Positions 1-6,349 of a stretch of 8,918 bases of DNA are shown here, one piece after another. Source of the DNA: Sphingomonadales bacterium (GTDB lineage Bacteria; Pseudomonadota; Alphaproteobacteria; Sphingomonadales; Sphingomonadaceae); contig JANYCM010000030.1 in NCBI GenBank assembly GCA_025360285.1, forward strand, positions 1 to 8,918, in the 5' to 3' direction. The translations under genes were made by a program, and so were the position numbers. The notes under the pieces are model-generated. The model saw only the letters and a program-made list of their open reading frames with translations. It did not search any database and was not told where the DNA came from. Each line of letters begins with the position of its first letter. The first letter of the stretch is position 1.

Positions 1-11
1 GGGAGAGGGGT

Positions 12-1184
12 TTACAGCTCGAAAAGCGCCGCCGCTCCCATGCCCCCGCCCACGCACATCGTCACCACCACGCGCTTCGCGCCGCGCCGGCGGCCTTCGA
101 TGAGGGCGTGGCCGGTGAGGCGGGAGCCGGACATGCCGAAGGGGTGGCCGATGGAAATGGCGCCGCCATCGACGTTGATGCGGTCGGGGTCGATACCGAG
201 CGTGTCGCGGCAATACAGGACCTGGACGGCGAAGGCTTCGTTCAATTCCCACAGGTCGATGTCGGCGACGGTCAACCCGTGGCGGGCGAGGAGTTTGGGG
301 ACGGCGAAGACCGGCCCGATGCCCATTTCTTCGGGGCCGCAGCCGGCGACGGCAAAGCCGCGGAAGGTGCCGAGCGGGGTGAGTTTGCGGCGGGCGGCCT
401 CGGTATCCGACATCACCACACAGACGCTGGCACCGTCGGAAAGCTGGCTGGCGTTGCCGGCGGTGATAGTGCCGCCTGCGCGGACGGTTTTGAGCGCGGA
501 CAGGCCGGCGAGGCTGGTGTCGGCGCGGTTGCCTTCGTCCCTGACCAGGGTGGCGAGTTCGAAGGATTCGCTGCCGTCCTTGGCGACCAGCCGCCGGCGG
601 GCGGCGATGGGGACGATTTCGGCGTCGAAGCGCCCGGCGTCTTGCCCGGCGGCGGTGCGGCGCTGGCTTTCCAGGCTATATTCGTCCTGGGCTTCGCGGC
701 CGATGCCGTATTTTTCAGCAACATAGTCCGCCGTTTCGATCATCGGCCAGTACAGCGCCGGCATGGTTTCGGCGATGCCGTCCGAGCGGTAGCGCGTCAA
801 ATTCTTGTGGGGCAGCACCAGCGATACCGAATCGAGCCCGCCGGCGACATAGATCCCCTCCTCCCCGGCGCGCAGGCGCTGGGCGGCGAAGGCGATCGTC
901 TGTAGCCCGCTGGCGCATTTGCGATCGATGGTGGTGCCCGCCACGCTGACCGGCAAGCCGGCGGCGAGCGCGGCGACGCGGGCGACATTGTTGCCGGTGG
1001 CGCCTTCGGGATGGGCGGAGCCGAGCAGCACGTCCTCCACCTCCGCACCTTCGACGCCGGCGCGCGACAGGGCCGCGCCGATGACATGGGCGGCGAGCAC
1101 GGCGCCTTCGGTATCATTGAGGCTGCCCTTGTAGGCGCGGCCGATGGGGGTGCGGGCGGTGCTGACGATGACGGCTTCGGGCAT
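12..1184 (-). CDS. Thiolase (acetyl-CoA C-acyltransferase family)
   Basis: A 390-residue protein, the usual length for a thiolase. It would catalyse thiolytic cleavage of 3-ketoacyl-CoA or the reverse condensation of acetyl-CoA units, in the cytoplasm. All catalytic landmarks are visible: the nucleophilic Cys90 in RKCASGLQ, the NEAFA motif at 315-319, His347 in GHPFGMSG, and the second catalytic Cys377 in the C-terminal CVGGGMG. The loop usually written GGMESMS is GGLDSVS here (115-121). The ATG at 1184 is preceded by a GGAT-containing stretch about 8 nt upstream that overlaps the stop region of the SMR transporter gene, only 12 bp away, so the two are probably cotranscribed. The motifs do not separate a biosynthetic acetoacetyl-CoA thiolase from a degradative 3-ketoacyl-CoA thiolase. 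The acyl-CoA ligase and hydratase nearby favour a degradative role, by inference only. Confidence 0.95.
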   Translation of the reverse strand: MPEAVIVSTARTPIGRAYKGSLNDTEGAVLAAHVIGAALSRAGVEGAEVEDVLLGSAHPEGATGNNVARVAALAAGLPVSVAGTTIDRKCASGLQTIAFAAQRLRAGEEGIYVAGGLDSVSLVLPHKNLTRYRSDGIAETMPALYWPMIETADYVAEKYGIGREAQDEYSLESQRRTAAGQDAGRFDAEIVPIAARRRLVAKDGSESFELATLVRDEGNRADTSLAGLSALKTVRAGGTITAGNASQLSDGASVCVVMSDTEAARRKLTPLGTFRGFAVAGCGPEEMGIGPVFAVPKLLARHGLTVADIDLWELNEAFAVQVLYCRDTLGIDPDRINVDGGAISIGHPFGMSGSRLTGHALIEGRRRGAKRVVVTMCVGGGMGAAALFEL

Positions 1185-1196
1185 GGGTCTATCCGT

Positions 1197-1517
1197 TCAG
1201 TTGGTGGTCGCCCTGAGGCCAAGCGCGCCGGCGAGGACGAGCGCCATGCAGAGGATCTGCACCAGGTTCAGCCGCTGATCGAACCACAGCACGCCGATCA
1301 CCGCCATGGCAATGATGCCGACGCCCGACCAGATTGCATAGGCGATACCGACGGGGATGGATTTCAGCGCCGGGGCGAGGGCGAGGAAGCAGATGGCATA
1401 AAACACGATCGACAGCGCCGCCCAGTGCCAGCGGACGAGGCCATCCGACAGTTTGAGCATGGTGGTGGCGATGATTTCAAGGACAATCGCCGCGCCAAGA
1501 TAAAGCCATCCGGTCAT
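1197..1517 (-). CDS. Small multidrug resistance (SMR) family transporter, EmrE-like
   Basis: A 106-residue inner-membrane protein with four hydrophobic helices, the size and layout of SMR proton-coupled exporters of cationic drugs and quaternary ammonium compounds. I chose the ATG at 1517 rather than the ATG four codons upstream (1529). It gives the N-terminus MTGWLYLG and puts the membrane-embedded glutamate of VLEIIATT exactly at position 14, the essential proton/substrate site of EmrE. The signature GIAYAIWSGVGI (helix 3) matches EmrE closely, and a Tyr lies near position 40 as in EmrE. These features fit the drug-export branch better than the guanidinium-export (SugE/Gdx) branch, but substrate cannot be read from sequence alone. 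It ends 12 bp before the thiolase start and is likely in the same transcript. A 73-bp gap separates it from the upstream unknown gene. Confidence 0.93.
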   Translation of the reverse strand: MTGWLYLGAAIVLEIIATTMLKLSDGLVRWHWAALSIVFYAICFLALAPALKSIPVGIAYAIWSGVGIIAMAVIGVLWFDQRLNLVQILCMALVLAGALGLRATTN

Positions 1518-1590
1518 GCCGCCGCCCATGCCAGCGGCGGGGGCGCCTGTCTATCGGGGTGCCTTCTGGCGCGGGCACGGCGGGCGTGGT

Positions 1591-2664
1591 TCAGTCCCAC
1601 AGGTGGCGCAGATCCTTGTTCCATTCCTGCACCTGTTTGCGCACTTTTGAGACATCGGTGCCGGCGGTGCCGAGCAGGCTGCTTTCGCATTTGCCGGGGG
1701 CCAGCGGCACGGGATAAGGTGCCGCCGCCTGCAGGATGCCGCCGGACTTGATCGATCGTGACAGGATGGCGGTGAACACGATCGCCACTTCGCGCGCCGC
1801 GCCCTGCATATGGGTGCAGGCCTTTTCGGCAGCGGGGCCGAGCAGTTCGCCCGAGGGAATCCAGCGGGTTGCCGCATACCAGACGGCGAAATCGTAAAGC
1901 TGTTTGCTGATCTTGTCGATGAAATCCGGCGTGTTGGTGATGCCGGCGGGGGAGACGGTGGCGCCCAGGGCGGTGGCGAAGCGCGCGGCGCGGGTGCTCC
2001 ATTCCTTGGTCGGGCCGGCGGGCAGATAATTGGCCAGCGCATCGGCGATGCCGCCATTGTTCCATTGCGGCGCGCCGCCCGGATCGGACCCGCACGCCAC
2101 CAGATAGCCGCCGGCATCGCCTTCCAGATTGTCCATGACGCCATAATCGGAACTGGCATTGTGGAAGATGATGTTGACAGGCGTTGCCGGCGCCGTCACC
2201 CGCCGCCGCGCCAGATTGGCGGCACCGCCGCCCAGATCACCCAGCCAGGTGACGATTTCGATGCCGCTGCCGCCCTGGCCGGGCATTTTTGCCGTCCGCA
2301 TCATCCAGCTGTCGCGGGTTTCCAGCCCGATCATGACATGGCCGACATCGATGCCGAAGCCGCCATCATGGATCGACTGGCTGGCCTGCAAATCATCGAC
2401 CAGCGCCTGGCCCAGCGCCGGCCGCGGATCGGCGGGGGAATGGCCGCCGGTATAGGCGAGAAAGCCCAGGTTGCGGATGCGCGCGCCGGCCTCGCTGCGC
2501 TTGCTTTCGACCTTGTAGTCAAGACTCCAGTCGGTGCCATAATAGATGCCGCGCAGGGTGGAGGCGCGGTCGGCGGGATCGGTCTGGTTGGCCTTTTTGA
2601 TCAGCAGGTCCTCGGCCTTGCGGATGAGGCCGATGACGCCGGAGAAGGTGGTGACACCGGCCAC
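1591..2664 (-). CDS. Uncharacterised protein downstream of, and in frame with, the 966-residue protein
   Basis: A 357-residue protein I do not recognise. It starts with GTG at 2664, three bases after the TAG of the upstream gene and in the same frame. No other start codon lies near, and the only ribosome-binding-like bases are the AGG inside TAGGTC, too close to be convincing. Translation therefore probably depends on the upstream gene. There is no signal peptide or clear membrane helix. Residues that look functional are an Asp-x-Gly-His at 106-109 (GIDVGHVMIGLETRD), a Trp-Leu-Gly-Asp-Leu motif at 140-144 followed by a glycine run, and an acidic motif NLEGD at 179-183. A charged His/Asp set spaced like this could form a hydrolase or metal site, but that is a guess. 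Three cysteines (191, 283, 326) lie in the C-terminal half. The C-terminal third is mostly helical in character and ends NKDLRHLWD. Confidence 0.8.
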   Translation of the reverse strand: MAGVTTFSGVIGLIRKAEDLLIKKANQTDPADRASTLRGIYYGTDWSLDYKVESKRSEAGARIRNLGFLAYTGGHSPADPRPALGQALVDDLQASQSIHDGGFGIDVGHVMIGLETRDSWMMRTAKMPGQGGSGIEIVTWLGDLGGGAANLARRRVTAPATPVNIIFHNASSDYGVMDNLEGDAGGYLVACGSDPGGAPQWNNGGIADALANYLPAGPTKEWSTRAARFATALGATVSPAGITNTPDFIDKISKQLYDFAVWYAATRWIPSGELLGPAAEKACTHMQGAAREVAIVFTAILSRSIKSGGILQAAAPYPVPLAPGKCESSLLGTAGTDVSKVRKQVQEWNKDLRHLWD

Positions 2665-2667
2665 GAC

Positions 2668-5568
2668 CTAGGGGAACACCGGCAGCGTGCCATCGGGCTG
2701 CAACCAGACCAGCGTGGTCGGCACGGTATATTCCCAGGGGTCGCCTTCGGGCACGGCGCCGGCCAGGTCATCGGTCTGGGCGCGCAATTCATCGGCGATG
2801 GCGACAAACAACGGGTCGCTGATCACCGGCGGGCTGCCGCCCTGCCAGATGCGCTGCGCCACCGGCACGGACGGGCTGCGCGGTTGCAGGAAATAGGCGA
2901 TGGCATCGTCATAGGCGCGCGACACCGGCAGCACGACCCGCACCGCGCCGGCCTGCAGGAACTGCATGAAGGCCGGATCATCATCGGACTGGTTGGCCAG
3001 CATTATCCAGTTGGCCTTGCGCCCCCAGAAATACGGGTAGAACAAATAGGTCAGTTGTTCCCATTCAAAGGCCTGTTCGAAAAATTCGATGAAGCGGCCT
3101 TCATCGAGCGCCAGCACCGGATCGATTTCAGGCAAATGCACCGGCACATCGCCGGGGTTCGACATGGCGTGGAAATCATTGAAGTGCAGGCCGGTCAGCA
3201 TGGTCAGGCACAATTTCTTCAATTCGGTCTTGATGATCGCGGCATTGATGCCAGGGTTGCGGCCTTCGATCTGGATGCCCATCGCCTGCGCCCCGGCCTT
3301 GGCCACCGCCTGGTCATAGGCGGCCTGCTGCGCCTGATACGCCGTCAGCACCTTGGCATAGGTATCGGACTGCCATTTGGCATAGGTCTGCGGGGTATAG
3401 CTGCACAGGCCCGAGACATTGATACTGTAGGCGTTGACGTCATAGCCCAGCACGCTGATTGCCACCGGGCCGGAGGGTTTGGGGTCCGACCAGGCCGGCG
3501 GCGTGCCGACCTGGGTGCCGGCGCTGTGCCGGGCATGGGTATTGTCCAGCACATGATATTGATCGTCCCTGATCTGGACGAAGAACTGCGGAAATTTCTC
3601 CCAGGTCACCGAAATCTGGGCGTGATAATAATACATCGTATAGCCATCGGGGACGACGAGATCCTTGACGGCTTTCGATATGGTATGGGCATTGTCTATA
3701 CTGTCCTGGCCGAAGGCGGTGGAGATATAGATCCATTCGGCCGGCGGCGGCGGCACCGCCGCCTGGTAGCGGCTGGCGAGCACCAGATAGGTTGACGGGG
3801 TGAAGGCGGCGGGCGTCAGCGGCTTGGCGGCGCCATCGGTGAACGGCGGCGGCGCGGTGGCGGTGACGACCGGCGTGCCGACGCCCTTTTGCGAGGCACG
3901 CCAGAAGGCCGCGGGTTCGGGCACGACGAATTCCAGCATCAGGCGCTTGCCGTAATTATAGATTTGCGCCCGGTATTTCTTGTCCACCCAGCGATAGACG
4001 CCGGTGATGTTGCCGGGCCCGTCCTTGTTGTCGATGCCGTGGCTGTCGGTTTCCTCGGTTTCGTGGAAGCTCACCGTGGTGCGTGAGGTGGTGACCTTTT
4101 TCTGGATCTTGCTGATTGACCGGTCGACGATATCGCGGCCGAAATTGGCGCTGGTCTTGGTCGATTCATCCTTGGACGTCGAATAGGCGAAATCGCCCTG
4201 GGCGGTGACGGTGACCGGGCCATAGCTGCCGGTGACGGTAAGCCCGGCCTTGACGCTCATATCCTCCTTGATGGTCTGGTCGGCTTCCTTTTTCAGCTCG
4301 AAGCGGTCGGTCGTCTGAGTATCGCGTTCATTGTCGGTAGTGGTTTCTTCGGAGGTGAAATCCGTCACCGTCAGCCTGTCCAGTGTGCGGTAGATGCGGT
4401 TCTTTGATTCGCCCTTCAGCACATTTTCGATATGGGCGACCTCGCCGGGCTGATAGGCGAGCAGCTTCTGCTTGACGACTTTCAGGTCTCCAATGCCCAG
4501 CGGCCGGATGCGGCCGTTCATGTCGACATCGGCGGGGGTGGGATCAAGGATGATCGGCGGCAGATGGCTGATCGGCCCGAACAGGCGGCCGAGCAGTCGG
4601 CTGGCGGCGGTGTCGCCGGCACCCTTGATGACACTCCCGATGCCGGCGAGCGGCATGTCGAGGGCGCGGGTGGTCAATTCATCGACATGATCCTGCAACA
4701 CCCGCACGGCATCGGGCAGCGGCGTCGCGGTGTTGATGGCAAGGCGCGACAGCAGCGCCGTCTGGCCGGCGAGCGGCCGGCCGGACAAGGCGGCCTTCAG
4801 CGGCGGCACGGTGGACAATTTGATGGTATGGACCCCGCCATCGCCATCCTGGGTCGCGGCGCGGCGCGGCGCCGACGGCGGGGTGGCAGCGATCGCCGCC
4901 GGGTTGCGCCGCGCCGCATCGAGCAAGGTGAGCGCGATGTTGAGATCATCGACCAGCTTGTGCATCTCCGGCGTCGCCGCCGCCGGCGTCACCATGGCGG
5001 CGAGCGGGCGCGGCGAGGCCATCAGCGCGTCACCGCCGGCAAAATCGCGCAATTGCGGCGCGATCATCGGGGTGGCCTGCAAGGCCGTCAACGCCTCGGC
5101 CGTGCTGGTGATCACCCCGGCGCGGGCGATGAAATGCAGCGCCCGCAAGGCGGCGGTGGGGATTTCCAGTCGCACCCCGGCGTCGCCGCCGGTGGCATCG
5201 GCGATATAAAGCGCGTCCCAGGCGGGGGCGACCAGCCTGGAAAAATCGCCCTTCAGCCCGGCGCTGCGCAAGGCGGCCGCCGGATCGAGCGGCTTGGCAT
5301 CCGCCGCCAGCCCCTGATAGGCGGCGAGCAAGGCCGCCTGGCCGGCAGCGAGCGGTTGCAGCGGGGTGAGATCAAGCTTGTTCCAGGCAGCGAGCGCCGC
5401 GTCGCGATTGCCAAGGCCGCGGCCGATGATGCGCAACTGCTGCTGGCCATCGGGCGTGGCGGCACGGGCATCGCTGATGAAACCCGGCTGGGCATCGCTG
5501 GCGGCGACGGACTGCGGCGGCCGGATGGCGACAAATTTGAAGACATCGGTGACAAGCGGATCGGACAT
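2668..5568 (-). CDS. Large uncharacterised multi-region protein (966 residues)
   Basis: The ATG at 5568 is chosen because AAGGGG lies about 8 nt upstream; the frame stays open 20 codons further, to an ATG at 5628 without such a site. No signal peptide follows the chosen start. Residues 1-340 are Ala/Pro-rich and look helical. Residues 395-435 are Thr/Glu/Asp-rich. Residues 436-505 alternate Ser/Thr/Gly with hydrophobic residues (for example SVKAGLTVTGSYGPVTVTA), as in long beta strands. A dense aromatic segment, GVYRWVDKKYRAQIYNYGKR at 523-542, runs into EFVVPEPAAFW. Linkers with PPPP (565-610) lead to a beta-like region (611-725), a helical Gln/Ala stretch (735-760), and an acidic-aromatic C-terminal part with YLFYPYFWGRK (841-851). 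I cannot assign a family. Modular build and no export signal could suit a toxin, an effector or a particle-associated protein, none of which is shown. It is followed at once, in frame, by the 357-residue protein. Confidence 0.85.
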   Translation of the reverse strand: MSDPLVTDVFKFVAIRPPQSVAASDAQPGFISDARAATPDGQQQLRIIGRGLGNRDAALAAWNKLDLTPLQPLAAGQAALLAAYQGLAADAKPLDPAAALRSAGLKGDFSRLVAPAWDALYIADATGGDAGVRLEIPTAALRALHFIARAGVITSTAEALTALQATPMIAPQLRDFAGGDALMASPRPLAAMVTPAAATPEMHKLVDDLNIALTLLDAARRNPAAIAATPPSAPRRAATQDGDGGVHTIKLSTVPPLKAALSGRPLAGQTALLSRLAINTATPLPDAVRVLQDHVDELTTRALDMPLAGIGSVIKGAGDTAASRLLGRLFGPISHLPPIILDPTPADVDMNGRIRPLGIGDLKVVKQKLLAYQPGEVAHIENVLKGESKNRIYRTLDRLTVTDFTSEETTTDNERDTQTTDRFELKKEADQTIKEDMSVKAGLTVTGSYGPVTVTAQGDFAYSTSKDESTKTSANFGRDIVDRSISKIQKKVTTSRTTVSFHETEETDSHGIDNKDGPGNITGVYRWVDKKYRAQIYNYGKRLMLEFVVPEPAAFWRASQKGVGTPVVTATAPPPFTDGAAKPLTPAAFTPSTYLVLASRYQAAVPPPPAEWIYISTAFGQDSIDNAHTISKAVKDLVVPDGYTMYYYHAQISVTWEKFPQFFVQIRDDQYHVLDNTHARHSAGTQVGTPPAWSDPKPSGPVAISVLGYDVNAYSINVSGLCSYTPQTYAKWQSDTYAKVLTAYQAQQAAYDQAVAKAGAQAMGIQIEGRNPGINAAIIKTELKKLCLTMLTGLHFNDFHAMSNPGDVPVHLPEIDPVLALDEGRFIEFFEQAFEWEQLTYLFYPYFWGRKANWIMLANQSDDDPAFMQFLQAGAVRVVLPVSRAYDDAIAYFLQPRSPSVPVAQRIWQGGSPPVISDPLFVAIADELRAQTDDLAGAVPEGDPWEYTVPTTLVWLQPDGTLPVFP

Positions 5569-5570
5569 CG

Positions 5571-5580
5571 GTGGCCCCTT
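5571..5580 (-). promoter_or_regulatory. Ribosome-binding site deciding the start of the 966-residue protein
   Basis: On the minus strand the bases GAAGGGGCC end a few nucleotides before the ATG at 5568, giving an AAGGGG Shine-Dalgarno-like core at normal spacing. This favours the start at 5568 over the in-frame ATG at 5628, which would add a 20-residue, weakly hydrophobic extension. Confidence 0.55.
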
Positions 5581-5653
5581 CGTGGAAACGAAAACAAGGG
5601 CGAACGCCAGCCTTGAACAGCCGATCACTTCGCCGCGACCCGATATTGATTTT

Positions 5654-5681
5654 ATGTTAGCCCAAGGAAGTTACAGGTCAA
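5654..5681 (-). promoter_or_regulatory. Candidate sigma-70-type promoter for the minus-strand block
   Basis: Read on the minus strand, TTGACC (5681-5676) is followed after 16 bases by TAACAT (5659-5654), a good match to -35 and -10 elements. It sits in the most AT-rich stretch of the window, in a divergent intergenic region. Transcription would start near 5647, leaving a leader of about 80 nt before the ATG at 5568. It would drive the two unknown genes and perhaps the SMR and thiolase genes after them. This is a pattern match only. Confidence 0.4.
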
Positions 5682-5739
5682 ATAACACCGCAGCGGCGCG
5701 GCATGATTTTCCATTCAGGACAATATTGCCGGATCAGGC

Positions 5740-5769
5740 TTGACAGGCGACCGGCTTCGATGGCTTGTG
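5740..5769 (+). promoter_or_regulatory. Possible -35 element upstream of the MaoC-like gene
   Basis: A perfect TTGACA lies at 5740-5745, 55 bp before the ATG of the plus-strand hydratase-like gene. The -10 position at 17-18 bp spacing (GCTTGT or CTTGTG) is a poor match to TATAAT, so the promoter may be weak, activator-dependent, or not real. A short palindrome CAATATTG at 5721-5728 lies just upstream. Confidence 0.25.
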
Positions 5770-5800
5770 GCGGCGATCACGCCGCAGCGGAGCCGTGCCG

Positions 5801-6298
5801 ATGACTGTCCCCGAAACCTCGCTGCTGACGATTCCGGACGGTACCGAGGTCAGCGTTTCGGATTGGGTGATGATCACCCAGGCCATGAATGACAGCTTTA
5901 GCGCCCTGACCAGGGACCCCGATCCGCTGCACATCGACCCGGCATGGGCCGCCAGAAACGGGCCGTTTGGCGGCACCATCGCCTTTGGCTTCCTGACGCT
6001 GTCGCTGCTGACGCACCTGTTGCGGCAACAACTGCAGCCCGATCTGCAAAGCACCGAAAATGGCATCTTCCTGAATTATGGCTTTGACCGGGTGCGGCTG
6101 ATCACGCCGGTCATGGTCGGCCAGCGCATCCGCGGGCGCTTTGTCGCCGGCGGCATGCGCGACGACAAGGGCGGCCGCAAGATCCGCACCTTCCACGCCA
6201 CTGTCGAAATCGAAGGCGAGCCACGCCCGGCGCTGGTCGCCGAATGGCTGTCGGCGTGGGTGCCGCCGGCGGCCGAGGGCGGGACGCGGGTGGCGTAG
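5801..6298 (+). CDS. MaoC-like (R)-hydratase family hot-dog protein
   Basis: A 165-residue single hot-dog-fold protein. Family members hydrate trans-2-enoyl-CoA to (R)-3-hydroxyacyl-CoA. The hydratase dyad is visible as Asp39 and His44 in RDPDPLHID, with the five-residue spacing seen in PhaJ-type enzymes. Two positions differ from the common pattern: Asn of the usual D-x-NP-(I/L)-H is Asp41, and the following helix reads GGTIAFGFLTLSLL where AHG is usual. The segment NYGFDRVRLITPVMVGQRIRG (92-112) fits the family's central strands. I chose the ATG at 5801, which has GGAG eight bases upstream, over an in-frame ATG at 5765 that would add an Arg-rich 12-residue extension. It stands alone on the plus strand, divergent from the large unknown gene and convergent with the acyl-CoA ligase. 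It fits acyl-CoA metabolism, possibly fatty-acid breakdown or supply of hydroxyacyl-CoA; the substrate is not determinable here. Confidence 0.9.
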   Translation: MTVPETSLLTIPDGTEVSVSDWVMITQAMNDSFSALTRDPDPLHIDPAWAARNGPFGGTIAFGFLTLSLLTHLLRQQLQPDLQSTENGIFLNYGFDRVRLITPVMVGQRIRGRFVAGGMRDDKGGRKIRTFHATVEIEGEPRPALVAEWLSAWVPPAAEGGTRVA

Positions 6299-6326
6299 GC
6301 GCGGTTGGCGTTCGGGTGAGCCTGCC

Positions 6327-6343
6327 TTGTCATCCCGTGACAA
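6327..6343. terminator. Small hairpin between convergent genes, possible bidirectional terminator
   Basis: TTGTCA (6327-6332) and TGACAA (6338-6343) form a perfect six-base-pair stem with a five-base loop. It sits in the 51-bp gap between the ends of the hydratase-like gene and the acyl-CoA ligase gene. The stem is short and not GC-rich, and no clear T-tract follows in either direction, so terminator function is tentative. Confidence 0.3.
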
Positions 6344-6349
6344 ATACCC

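Noticed and set aside
108..905. Plus-strand open frame opposite the thiolase
   Set aside because: The thiolase on the minus strand is certain from its catalytic motifs. This frame is Gly/Ala/Asp-rich antisense sequence.
1530..1590. Possible hairpin (GGCGCC paired with GGTGCC) between the SMR gene and the upstream unknown gene
   Set aside because: The stem needs a G-U pair, the surroundings are so GC-rich that such pairings are expected by chance, and there is no clear T-tract. It does not support a terminator call.
1810..3795. Long plus-strand open frame (661 codons) opposite both unknown genes
   Set aside because: Its translation is rich in Gly, Arg, Asp, His and Ile with no domain-like pattern. 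It spans the junction of the two minus-strand genes and is the usual by-product of high third-position GC on the opposite strand.
4432..5616. Plus-strand open frame of 394 codons opposite the large unknown gene
   Set aside because: Translation is dominated by Gly, Arg and Gln with no recognisable motif. The minus-strand frame is longer, has a ribosome-binding site and looks protein-like throughout.
5569..5628. N-terminal extension of the large unknown protein to the ATG at 5628 as a signal peptide or lipoprotein leader
   Set aside because: The extension (MIGCSRLAFALVFVSTKGPP) is short, has a weak hydrophobic core and no good cleavage site. The start at 5568 has a better ribosome-binding site.
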